DNA of 64,000 bases from Litorihabitans aurantiacus (GTDB taxonomy: Bacteria; Actinomycetota; Actinomycetes; Actinomycetales; Beutenbergiaceae): contig NZ_BSUM01000001.1 of NCBI RefSeq assembly GCF_030161595.1, forward strand, positions 1 through 64,000, read 5' to 3'. The position numbers were made by a program, and so were the translations under genes. Positions 47,497 to 56,696 of the stretch are shown here, one piece after another. Every line of letters starts with the position of its first letter. Positions within the stretch are counted from its first letter, which is position 1. Below the pieces are notes generated by a model that saw only the letters and a list, made by a program, of their open reading frames with translations, ran no database searches and was not told the origin of the DNA.

Positions 47497-47864
47497 GGCG
47501 GGTCGCGACGACCGCCGCCGAGCTCGCGGAGATCGACGAGTCCGGTCTCGCGCTCTGCTGGGAGGGACTGCCCGAGGGTGAGGAGAGCGCGTTCCTCGAG
47601 GGGCTCGCCGTCATGCTCGACGTGCCGGCCCTGCGCGAGGCCGAGGTGCTGATCGTGCCGGGTGCGCTGATGAACGCGACCTACGGGCTGACCGGTGACA
47701 ACGCCTACCCCGGCGACCTGCGCATCGCCGCGGTGACCGTGCCGCCCGAGGTTCGATCGCTCGTGCCGGTCCTGACGCCGCGCGGGCTGCGCTTCTTCGA
47801 CAACCTCGTCACGAACAACGCGCGCGAGCAGCACCGGCTCGACGGCGAGCCGCCGTCGGTCTGA
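47493..47864 (+). CDS. Hypothetical protein coupled to DNA ligase
   Basis: 123-residue soluble protein that I do not recognise. Acidic N-half (ELAEIDESGLALCWEGLPEGEES) and a VLIVPGALMNATYGLTGDNAYPGDL core. GTG 47493 overlaps the ligase stop as GTGA, so it is translated with LigC. Ends 15 bp before a strong bidirectional terminator. A repair role is only suggested by position. Confidence 0.65.
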   Translation: MRRVATTAAELAEIDESGLALCWEGLPEGEESAFLEGLAVMLDVPALREAEVLIVPGALMNATYGLTGDNAYPGDLRIAAVTVPPEVRSLVPVLTPRGLRFFDNLVTNNAREQHRLDGEPPSV

Positions 47865-47878
47865 GGTCCGGCCGCTCT

Positions 47879-47917
47879 GCGGAAGATCGGCGGCGTGTGG
47901 CGCCGCCGATCTTCCGC
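47879..47917. terminator. Bidirectional hairpin terminator
   Basis: Perfect 17-bp stem (GCGGAAGATCGGCGGCG) with loop TGTGG between the convergent ligase operon and rocD. Confidence 0.88.
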
Positions 47918-47919
47918 GA

Positions 47920-49146
47920 TCAGCCCTCGAGCGCCTCGCGCAGCTGCTCCAGCAGCCACTTGACCTCGTCGGCCGAGACCACGAGCGGCGGCGCGAGCCG
48001 CAGCGTGCGGGTGTGGGTGTCCTTCGCGAGCACGCCTCGAGCCATGAGCCGCAGCGCGACGTCGCGCGCCGTGCCCACCGCCGGGTCGATGTCGACGCCG
48101 GCCCACAGCCCGCGGCCGCGCACCGCGCTCACGCCGTGCCCGACCAGCGCGTGCAGCCCCGTGTGCAGCTGCTCGCCGAGCACGCGCGAGCGCTCCTGGT
48201 ACTCACCGGTGCGCAGGAGGCGCACGACGGCGGTCGCCACGGCCGCGGCCAGCGGGTTGCCACCGAAGGTGGACCCGTGGGTCCCGGGTGTGAGGACGCC
48301 CAGCACGTCGGCGTCGCCCACGACGGCGGAGACCGGCACGATGCCCCCACCCAGCGCCTTGCCGAGGAGGTACATGTCCGGTTCGACGCCGTCGTGAGAG
48401 ATCGCGAACGTCTCGCCCGTGCGCGCGAGGCCCGACTGGATCTCGTCCGCGATCAGCAGCACGCCGCGCTCGGCGGTCACCGCGCGCACGCGCGCGAAGT
48501 AGTCCGGGGGCGGCACGACGACGCCCGCCTCGCCCTGGATCGACTCCAGCAGCACCGCGGCGGTGTTCTCGGTCAGTGCGGCTGCCAGCGCATCGGCGTC
48601 GCCGTAGGGCACGGTCACGAACCCGGGGGTGAAGGGGCCGTACCCCTCGCGCGCCAGGGCGTCGTCGGAGAAGCTGACGATCGTCGTCGTGCGCCCGTGG
48701 AAGTTGCCGCTCGCGACGACGATCTCCGGCACCGCGATGCCCCGGACCTGCGACGCGTGCTTGCGCGCGACCTTGATCGCGGTCTCGACAGCCTCCGCCC
48801 CGGTGTTCATCGGTACCACGACGTCCTTGCCCGCGAGCGCGGCGAGCTCGGTCACGAACTCCGCCATCCGGTCGTGGTGGAACGCGCGCGAGGTGAGCGT
48901 GAGCCGGTCGAGCTGCTCGTGCGCCGCGGCGAGGAGCGCCGGGTGGCCGTGGCCGAAGTTCACCGCCGAGTAGGCGGCGAGGCAGTCGAGGTACCGGCGC
49001 CCGTCGACGTCCGTCACCCACGCGCCCTCGCCACGCGCGATCACCACCTCGAGCGGGTGGTAGTTGTGCGCGGCGTGGGCCTCGATCGCGGCGATCTGCT
49101 CGGCGGCGCTCGCGGTGCCCGTGGTGGGAGCGGTCACGGTGCTCAC
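47920..49146 (-). CDS. rocD: Ornithine aminotransferase
   Basis: PLP-dependent ornithine-delta-aminotransferase of 408 residues; converts ornithine plus 2-oxoglutarate to glutamate-5-semialdehyde and glutamate. Key blocks: NFGHGHPALLAAA, PMNTGAEAVETAIK, ASGNFHGRTTTI, LLESIQGEAGVV, LIADEIQSGLARTG and the PLP Lys in YLLGKALGGGIVPVSAV. The NTGAEAVE and GRGLWAGVDI segments favour ornithine over acetylornithine specificity. GTG 49146 follows the ddaH stop by 7 bp, so it is the second gene of an arginine-catabolic operon. Confidence 0.92.
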   Translation of the reverse strand: MSTVTAPTTGTASAAEQIAAIEAHAAHNYHPLEVVIARGEGAWVTDVDGRRYLDCLAAYSAVNFGHGHPALLAAAHEQLDRLTLTSRAFHHDRMAEFVTELAALAGKDVVVPMNTGAEAVETAIKVARKHASQVRGIAVPEIVVASGNFHGRTTTIVSFSDDALAREGYGPFTPGFVTVPYGDADALAAALTENTAAVLLESIQGEAGVVVPPPDYFARVRAVTAERGVLLIADEIQSGLARTGETFAISHDGVEPDMYLLGKALGGGIVPVSAVVGDADVLGVLTPGTHGSTFGGNPLAAAVATAVVRLLRTGEYQERSRVLGEQLHTGLHALVGHGVSAVRGRGLWAGVDIDPAVGTARDVALRLMARGVLAKDTHTRTLRLAPPLVVSADEVKWLLEQLREALEG

Positions 49147-49153
49147 GGGTGCC

Positions 49154-50045
49154 TCAGCCGGCGTCGGGCGCGGGGCGCAGCTCGAGCGTGCAGCACTTGA
49201 TGCCGCCGCCGCCCTTGAGCAGCTCGGACAGGTCGACCGGGACGGGCTGGTAGCCGGCGGCCTCGAGCGCGGCGATGAAGCCGGTGGCCTGGGCGGCGAC
49301 GACGACGTTGCGGCCGTCCGAGACGGCGTTCAGCCCGAAGACCTGCGCGTCGGCGAGGCTGACGTGGATCGCGTCCGGGAACAGCTCCTGCAGGCGCTCG
49401 CGGCTCGCGGGGGAAGGCCTCGGGCAGGTAGGCGACCGTGCGCTCGTCGAGCACGGTCAGCGCCGTGTCGACGTGGTAGAACCGCGGGTCCACGAGCTCG
49501 AGCGAGACGACCTCGAGGCCCGTGACGGCGGCGAGCTCGGCGTGCGAGGCGGGGTCCGAGCGGAAGCCGGTCGCCGCGATCATCCGGCGGCCGACCGTGA
49601 GGAAGTCGCCCTCACCCTCGTTGATGGCGACGGCGTCGGTCACCTCGAAGCCGTCGGCGCGCAGCCAGTCGGCGTACAGCTGAGCCTCGCCGCGGCGCTG
49701 CGGGTAGTGGAAGCTGACCGCGAGCGCCTTCCCGTCCACGACCGTGGCGCCGTTGGCCGCGAACACCATGTCCGGCAGGCCGGGGGCGCCCTCGATGACC
49801 TCGACCTCGTGGCCGAGCTCGAGGTAGGTGCGGCGCAGCGTCTCCCACTGGCTCATGACGAGCTCGTGGTCGACCGGCACCTCGGGGTGCATCCACGGGT
49901 TGATCGTGTAGACGACGTCGAAGTGGGTCGGGCGGCACATCAGGTAGCGGCGGGTCGTGGCCGTGCGGCCGTCGGCCGGGGCGGCGGGGACGGTGCCGGT
50001 GGCGGGTGCGGGTGCGGCGGTGGTCGCTGCGACGTCGGTGGTCAT
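49154..50045 (-). CDS. ddaH: DDAH-family guanidino hydrolase (arginine/dimethylarginine), frameshifted
   Basis: Amidinotransferase-fold hydrolase, 296 residues after correction. MCRPTHFDVVYTINPWM, PDMVFAANGATVVDG, GEGDFLTVGRRMIAATGFRSD and the catalytic Cys in GGGIKCCTLELR fit DDAH and arginine-dihydrolase-like enzymes. The frame breaks at GGGGG 49409-49413, and here one extra base must be removed; that restores FPASRERLQELFPDAIHVSLADAQVFGLNAV and a stop at 49154-49156. It precedes rocD and is divergent from an Lrp-type gene. Product could be citrulline or, if it is a dihydrolase, ornithine, which would feed rocD directly. Confidence 0.85.
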
Positions 50046-50125
50046 GCGGTGGGGGCTCCCTCGGGGCGAACGCCGGATGTCTCTCTACGGTGGCACCTCG
50101 GGGGCGGGTGCGGCAACGGCCGGGG

Positions 50126-50184
50126 GTTGCGTGTCGGCGCAACGATTCGACGATAAGGGGCGTCCGTACGGCGATTCGTTGTGC
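50126..50184. promoter_or_regulatory. Lrp-type operator region between ddaH and its regulator
   Basis: Imperfect 13-bp inverted pair GCGCAACGATTCG (50137-50149) and CGATTCGTTGTGC (50172-50184), 11 of 13 matching, plus a GTTGCG...CGCAAC palindrome (50126-50143). The CGATTCG heptamer also occurs twice in direct orientation. Placement between divergent genes fits autoregulation plus control of ddaH-rocD. Confidence 0.6.
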
Positions 50185-50193
50185 GACCGCCGC

Positions 50194-50199
50194 TAGTCT
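50194..50199 (+). promoter_or_regulatory. -10 element of leaderless Lrp-type gene
   Basis: TAGTCT ends 6 nt before ATG 50206. Confidence 0.6.
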
Positions 50200-50205
50200 C
50201 GACGG

Positions 50206-50636
50206 ATGGACGCACTCGACGCGCAGATCCTCACCGAGCTCACGGCCGACGGCCGCGCCACGTACGCGGCGGTGGGCGACGTCGTCGGGCTCTCCGCGCC
50301 GGCCGTGAAGCGGCGGGTGGACCGGATGCTCGACGACGGCGTTATCGGGCATTTCACCGCCGTCGTCGACCCCGCCGCGCTCGGGTGGGGGATCGAGGCG
50401 ATGATCGACGTCTGGTGCGCCGGGCGCATCTCCCCGGGGAGCTGCGCGCCGCGTGGGAGCCGATCAGCGAGGTGGTGCAGGCGAGCACGGTCGCGGGCGG
50501 GGCGGACGCGGTGCTGCGCGTGCGGGCGCGCGACGTCGCGCACCTCGAGGAGACGCTCGAGCGGATCCGGGAGTCGGCCGACATCGAGCGGACCGAGTCC
50601 ACGATCGTCCTCTCGCGCCTCATCGAGCGCGGCTGA
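50206..50636 (+). CDS. Lrp/AsnC-family regulator of arginine catabolism (frameshifted)
   Basis: 143 residues after correction. The winged HTH is LDAQILTELTADGRATYAAVGDVVGLSAPAVKRRVDRML (recognition helix SAPAVKRRV), followed by the RAM ligand domain with GWGIEAMIDVW and ADAVLRVRARDVAHLEE. The frame breaks in the CCCCGGGG run 50432-50439; one missing base restores SPGELRAAWEPISEVV. Divergent from ddaH-rocD, so it likely activates those genes in response to arginine or ornithine. Confidence 0.88.
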
Positions 50637-50683
50637 CCCGCCGCACCGCTTTGCTCCGCCCCGCACGTTCCCCGCCCCGCCGT

Positions 50684-50750
50684 CGAGATGCGACATCTGC
50701 GCCGAGACATCCCGTCACGGTTCGCATCTCGACGCGAATGTCGCATCTCG
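50684..50750. repeat. Inverted repeat CGAGATGCGACAT with a third partial copy
   Basis: CGAGATGCGACAT (50684-50696) and its exact complement (50738-50750) are 41 bp apart; CGCATCTCG also occurs at 50723-50731. Lies in the gap after the Lrp gene; no coding frame. Confidence 0.6.
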
Positions 50751-50801
50751 GCGGCTGCTGGGGGCGGTGCGCGGTGCGGGCGCGCCCGGGACGCACGACG
50801 A

Positions 50802-50827
50802 CGCCCGACCAGTCTCCCGGTCGGGCG
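50802..50827. terminator. Hairpin terminator of DUF4342 gene
   Basis: 9-bp stem CGCCCGACC / GGTCGGGCG with an 8-nt loop, 23 bp past the stop on the minus strand. Confidence 0.65.
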
Positions 50828-50850
50828 CCGTGGCGGTGGTGCGGGTCGGC

Positions 50851-51315
50851 TCAGATGCTGTAGCCGATGGTGCTGGTGCCGTGGTTGCTGTCGCTGGCCT
50901 CCGGGTTCACGGGGTCCACCGGGGTCACGGGGACTTCGGGCTCGGCGGCGTGCTTGCCCTCGCCCCTGGTCTCGCCGCGCTCGACGGCGACGGTCACCGA
51001 CGTCACGAGCGCCGCGATCGCGCCGACGGCCACGAGGACCGGGGCGAACACCGCGGCCGCGGCCGTCACGGCCAGGCCCGCGTTCAGCGGGACCTCGAGC
51101 AGCGTGCGGTTCTCGTTCTTGATGATGATGCGGCGGACGTTGCCCTCGCCGATGAGCTGCTTGACCTTCGCCAGCAGGTTCTCGCCCGAGACCTTGAACT
51201 CCTCGGTCCAGGTGCGGCCGTCGGCCTTGGTCTTCTCGCTGCCGGCCGTGCTGCCGGTCTCGGTGCCGGCGGGCTGCTCGGAGGTGGGCTCGCTGGTTCC
51301 GTACTCGTTCGTCAT
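50851..51315 (-). CDS. DUF4342 domain protein
   Basis: 154 residues. A Thr/Glu/Ser-rich N-terminus (1-32) is followed by the DUF4342 core TWTEEFKVSGENLLAKVKQLIGEGNVRRIIIKNENRTLLEVPL, then a hydrophobic segment (GLAVTAAAAVFAPVLVAVGAIAALV) and a Pro/Val-rich tail. The core resembles a ubiquitin-associated-like helix plus membrane anchor; function is unknown. AGGAGAGGGAGAGACGAC precedes ATG 51315. Confidence 0.88.
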   Translation of the reverse strand: MTNEYGTSEPTSEQPAGTETGSTAGSEKTKADGRTWTEEFKVSGENLLAKVKQLIGEGNVRRIIIKNENRTLLEVPLNAGLAVTAAAAVFAPVLVAVGAIAALVTSVTVAVERGETRGEGKHAAEPEVPVTPVDPVNPEASDSNHGTSTIGYSI

Positions 51316-51482
51316 GTCGTCTCTCCCTCTCCTCGGCACGACCCCCGCGCCGATCTGGGTTCCATCCTGCGCTCCCGTACCGCGGCGTGGGTATCCGGAT
51401 CTCCCCCGAGACGACCCTGATCTTGGGCCCGCCGCACGACGTCCGCGCGATGCCCGCACGACGCCCGCTCCTCACCCGCACG

Positions 51483-51545
51483 GCCGAGCCGGGTGCGCCG
51501 GGCCGAGCCGGCCGAGCCGGCCGAGCCGGGTGCGCCGGGTGCGCC
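51483..51545. repeat. GGCCGAGCC / GGGTGCGCC short tandem repeats
   Basis: About 63 bp of alternating GGCCGAGCC (four copies) and GGGTGCGCC units in the gap between DUF4342 and the polymerase gene; no coding role seen. Confidence 0.6.
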
Positions 51546-51558
51546 TCCCCGGGTCGAC

Positions 51559-52638
51559 TCAGCCCTCGTCGTCGTGACGCGCCCGGCTCGGCTGCACCCG
51601 CTTGGGCTCGCCCGGCATCTTGGGGTACTCCGGCGGGTAGGGCGCCTCACCGAGGCCGTGGTCGCGCTCGTCGCGCGCGGCCCACTCCAGCAGCGTCTCC
51701 AGTCCGCCGACGCTGCCGTCGGCCAGCCCCTGCGGCGAGGTGTTGGCGCCCGCGAACAGGTCGCCCACCTCGGTGAACCGCGCCGGCATGGTGCGCACGG
51801 TGAAGTCGTCCGGCGTCACGTCGGGGATCTCCTCCCACCGCAGCGGCGCCGACACGGTGGCCCGGACGTTGGCGCGCACCGAGTAGGCCGAGGCGATCGT
51901 GCGGTCCCGCGCCATCTGGTTGTAGTCGATGAACACTCGTCTGCCGCGCTCCTCCTTCCACCACTTCGTGGTGACGGCGCCGGGCGCGCGCCGCTCGATC
52001 TCGCGGGCGAGTGCGATGGTGGCGCGGCGCGCGGGGCTGAACTCCCACTCGGGCCGGATGGGCGCGAACAGGTGCAGGCCGCGGCCGCCGGAGGTCTTGG
52101 GGTACAGCGTCAGGCCGGCCTCGGCGGCGACCTCGCGCACGAGCGGGGCGATCGCCGCGGCGTCGTGGTAGTCCGTCCCGGGCTGGGGGTCGAGGTCGAT
52201 CCGCAGCTGGTCGGGGCGGTCGACGTCGTCGCGCCGCACCGGCCACGGGTGGAACGTCAGGGTGTTCTGCTGCACCGCCCAGACCACGACGGCGAGCTCG
52301 GTCGGGCACACCTCGTCCGCGTACCGCCCGCTCGGGAACCCGATGCGCACGCTCTCGACCCAGTCGGGCGCACCCTTCGGCACCCGCTTGGAGTAGAAGC
52401 CGTCGCCCTGCGCGCCGGTGCGCTGCGTCAGCACCATGCCCTCGCGGTAGCCGCTCGGCCAGCGCTCCAGCGCGGTGGGCCGGTCGGCGAGCGCGGCGAG
52501 GATCCCGTCACCCACCGCGATCACGTACTCGGCGACGTCCCGCTTCGTGATGCCCGAGGCGAAGAGCACCTTGTCGGGCGAGCTCAGGCGCACCTGACGA
52601 CCGCGGACATCGAGCTGGACTGCCTCCGAGGCTGGCAT
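51559..52638 (-). CDS. LigD-type primase-polymerase domain protein (PolDom)
   Basis: Archaeo-eukaryotic-primase-type polymerase of 359 residues used in bacterial end joining. It has LSSPDKVLFASGITKRDVAEYV, FYSKRVPKGAPDWV, WAVQQNTLTFHPWPVR, the catalytic RIDLDPQPGTDYHDA (Asp-x-Asp) and KTSGGRGLHLFAPI. No ligase or nuclease domain is fused, unlike full LigD. The C-terminal ~50 residues are a charged extension. TAGGGT ends 6 nt before ATG 52638. With the separate LigC-type ligase at 46.3 kb this gives split NHEJ-like functions; no Ku gene is in the window. Confidence 0.9.
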   Translation of the reverse strand: MPASEAVQLDVRGRQVRLSSPDKVLFASGITKRDVAEYVIAVGDGILAALADRPTALERWPSGYREGMVLTQRTGAQGDGFYSKRVPKGAPDWVESVRIGFPSGRYADEVCPTELAVVVWAVQQNTLTFHPWPVRRDDVDRPDQLRIDLDPQPGTDYHDAAAIAPLVREVAAEAGLTLYPKTSGGRGLHLFAPIRPEWEFSPARRATIALAREIERRAPGAVTTKWWKEERGRRVFIDYNQMARDRTIASAYSVRANVRATVSAPLRWEEIPDVTPDDFTVRTMPARFTEVGDLFAGANTSPQGLADGSVGGLETLLEWAARDERDHGLGEAPYPPEYPKMPGEPKRVQPSRARHDDEG

Positions 52639-52644
52639 GCCGTC

Positions 52645-52650
52645 ACCCTA
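52645..52650 (-). promoter_or_regulatory. -10 element of leaderless polymerase gene
   Basis: TAGGGT ends 6 nt before ATG 52638. Confidence 0.6.
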
Positions 52651-52704
52651 GTGCGGCGGTGCGACATCGCAGCGGACCGGTACCGGGGGCGGTGCCCGCC
52701 GTGC

Positions 52705-53358
52705 CTACGCCTCGAGGTCGGCCGACACCGTCACGGTGAGCTCGACGTCCTGCGGCTGCAGCTCGAGCCCGCCCCCGCCGTCGTGAGCGACGGCGCGCAT
52801 CGCCATCATCGGTACCGGGCCGCCGCCGGGTCCGCCCGGCCGCAGGCCGTCCTCGTAGACGGCGGTCAGACGCGGCGTCGTGAGGCCGAGCGCACCCGCG
52901 TAGGTCGCGGCGCGCGCGACGGCGTCGCGCACCGCCCGCACGCGCAGGTTCTCGACGGCGGCGGTGCGCGTGACCTCGGTCAGGTCCCAGGAGACGTGGT
53001 CGACGGCGACGTCCTCCTGCGCGCCGACCTCCAGCAGCCAGGATCCCAGGACGGCGACGTCGACGACGTGGACGCGCACGTTCGCGGTCGCTCGGAAGAG
53101 GCGCTGCCGGTGGCGGTCGCCGTCGCCCTCCACCCACTCGTGCACGGTGCCGGTGGTGACGTCCTGCGCCTCCCAGCCCGTCGCGGCGCCCGAGGCGACG
53201 TGGGTGCGGGCCTGGTCGAGCAGCTCGGCGTGGCGGTGGGCGGCCCGGGCGACGACGTCGGCACGGTCCGCCCCGGTCGCCTCGACCCTCAGGTGCGCGG
53301 TGGCGCGCTCGGCGGCGAGGCTGGTCGACGCCTCGCCGGTGACGGCTATCAGGACCAC
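52705..53358 (-). CDS. SIMPL (DUF541) domain protein
   Basis: 217 residues with the SIMPL fold: GEASTSLAAERATAHLRVEATG at the start, then VHVVDVAVLGSWLLEVG, a RAVRDAVARAATYAGALGL helix and the end DVELTVTVSADLEA. Unlike many relatives it has no signal peptide, so it is probably cytoplasmic. GGAGG 5 nt upstream supports GTG 53358. Function of the family is unclear; some act in stress or kinase signalling. Confidence 0.85.
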   Translation of the reverse strand: MVLIAVTGEASTSLAAERATAHLRVEATGADRADVVARAAHRHAELLDQARTHVASGAATGWEAQDVTTGTVHEWVEGDGDRHRQRLFRATANVRVHVVDVAVLGSWLLEVGAQEDVAVDHVSWDLTEVTRTAAVENLRVRAVRDAVARAATYAGALGLTTPRLTAVYEDGLRPGGPGGGPVPMMAMRAVAHDGGGGLELQPQDVELTVTVSADLEA

Positions 53359-53706
53359 GGTGACCTCCGGTCGACGGCGGGGTGGAGGGCTCCAGCATCG
53401 CACCGCGCCCCACCTTCTTAACCGCGATCAAGTTCGTACGGGGTGGCCTGAACCCGGATCAAGAGGCGGTTTGGTGGGTGTCAGAGGCGCTCCTTAAGTT
53501 CGTGATGATATTCGGCGGCCCCGCAGGGGAGGCCGTCCGGATGTCGGGCGGTAACCGGCGGCCGGGTCCCTCACCTCCAGGGGCCCGGCCGTCTCGCTGC
53601 GCCCGGGGCGCGACCGGTCCACACCGCGACCGGTCCGCACGACGACGGCGCCGCACCCCGGGAGGAGCGGCGCCGTCGTGGTGCTGCTGCGCGGGACGCG
53701 CGTGTG
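53359..53706. other. Gene-free gap with lower-GC stretch and terminator
   Basis: 348 bp without a credible gene. 53420-53520 is relatively AT-rich; 53610-53636 has two GCGACCGGTCC copies 16 bp apart; the lpdA terminator lies at 53642-53679. Confidence 0.6.
53642..53679 (-). terminator. Terminator of lpdA
   Basis: 13-bp stem ACGACGGCGCCGC with a 12-nt loop, 28 bp past the lpdA stop. Confidence 0.75.
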
Positions 53707-55101
<1,395 letters not shown>

Positions 55102-55107
55102 GCCGCC

Positions 55108-55113
55108 AGCCTA
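55108..55113 (-). promoter_or_regulatory. -10 element of leaderless lpdA
   Basis: TAGGCT ends 6 nt before ATG 55101. Confidence 0.65.
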
Positions 55114-55183
55114 GTTCGGCGGGGCCGTCGGGCGGGTCGGCGGGTGGCCGCACTCACATGCGCCTGCACATAGCGTGCAGTTA

Positions 55184-55197
55184 GGAATGTTCATTCC
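55184..55197. promoter_or_regulatory. GGAAT-GTTC-ATTCC palindrome
   Basis: 14-bp inverted repeat in the AT-richer gap between lpdA and the Val-Pro repeat gene; candidate operator for that gene. Confidence 0.4.
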
Positions 55198-55306
55198 ACC
55201 CTTGTATGTGTTCTTACTCACGTTTAGCGTGAAGGAGCGGTCCGGACCGTTCGGGCTGCGTGTGCGTGACGGACTGATCAGTTCAACGAGGCCAGGAGCC
55301 GAGACG

Positions 55307-56616
55307 ATGACGACGCCGGAGCAGCAGCGGGTGCAGCGGGGATCCTCCGCGCGCCGCTGGCTCCTGCGCGGTCTGCTCGCCGGCGCCGGCGCGGCGGGGG
55401 CTCTCGGCCTCGGTGCCGCGGGTGCGTCGGCGCTCGACCTGCTGGGCGGCGACGGTGCCGTGAGCGGGATCGTGTCCGAGGTGGGCGACCGTGTCGTCGC
55501 TCCCGTGGTGGACGGGGTGGTCGACGGTGTCGTGACCCCCGTCGTGGACGAGGTGGTTGCGCCGGCGGTCGAGACCGCGGTGGTGCCGGTGGTCGAGCCC
55601 GTGGCGCAGGACGTCGCAGCGCCGGTGGCGCAGGATCTCGCCGCACCCGTGGTCGAGGCGGCTGCCCTTCCGGTGGTGGACGACGTGGTCGCCCCCTCGT
55701 GGAGGAGGTCGCAGCACCGGTGGTCGACGACGTCGTCGCCCCCGTGCTGGACGAGGTGGCAGCTCCCGCGATCGAGGAGGTCGTGGCTCCCGTCGTCGAC
55801 GGGGTCGTGGCGCCGGTGGTCGAGGAGGTCGCGGCTCCGGTGGTCGACGGCGTGGTCGCGCCGGTGGTGGACGAGGTCGTGACCCCCGTGGTCGACGACG
55901 TGGTCGCCCCCGTCGTCGAGCAGGTCGCGGACGGCGTCGTGACACCGGTCGTCGCTGCGATCGAGCCGGTTCTCACCCCCGTGGTCGACGCGGTCGAGCC
56001 GGTCCTGACCCCGGTGGTCGAGGGTGTCGGTGGCGTGGTCGACCCCGTGCTCGAGCCGCTCGTGCCCGCGCTGCCGGGTGGGCTCGAGGAGGAGGTCGCG
56101 CCCGTCGTGCCGGTGCCCGCTCCCGGCCTCCCCGGGATGCCCGGGACGCCCGCCGACTCCGGCGCACCGCTGCCCGCGCCTGTGCTCCCCTCCATCCCGG
56201 CGCAGCCGGACGCCGGCCAGGTGGCGCTCGCGGACGCCGGCGCCGCGTCGACGGCCGGCGACGCCTCGTCGTCGCGCGACTCCGCCACCGCGCCGCGTAC
56301 CGCGATCTCGACGCCGGTCGCCGCGCCGTCGGGCCCCGGGGGTGTCGAAGCACTTCCGCAGGCGTCCACCGCCACGCAGGACGGCGGAAGCGGTGCCGAC
56401 GAGCGCGAAGGCAGCCCCTGGGGTGGTGCCGCCACGGTCGCCGTGATCGGTGGTGCGGCCACCGCCGTCGGCTCCGCGGGACCGACCCTGCTGCGCGAGG
56501 CGGCCCCGGCCGGCGGCGTCGCCCTCTCCGCCCTTCTTCTCGTGGGCGTGGCCCGGCGTCACCAGGACGCGCTGCCGCCCGCCCCCGCCCTGCGCATCCC
56601 CGTCTCTCCCGCCTGA
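55307..56616 (+). CDS. Secreted Val-Pro repeat protein (frameshifted)
   Basis: 436 residues after correction. The signal peptide is RRWLLRGLLAGAGAAGALGLGAAGASA. Residues ~40-255 are degenerate repeats of APVVDEVVAPVVDGV type: short valine-rich strands broken by Pro-Val and acidic residues. A Pro/Ala/Ser-rich region and a C-terminal hydrophobic segment (GGVALSALLLVGVARRHQ) follow. No known domain. The frame breaks at CCCCC 55692-55696; one missing C joins VVDDVVAP to LVEEVAAPVVDDV. CAGGAGCC precedes ATG 55307. The chaplin-like gene follows after 80 bp, so the pair may build a shared surface structure. Confidence 0.75.
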
Positions 56617-56696
56617 GGGTCGTCGCGACCGGACCACGTCCGGCAGACGACATCGCGCCACGTGGCGCACCCACCCTCAGTCAAGGAGAAGGATCG

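Noticed and set aside
53420-53640. Small open frames in the lower-GC gap before lpdA
   Set aside because: No ribosome site, no third-position bias and no recognisable domain.
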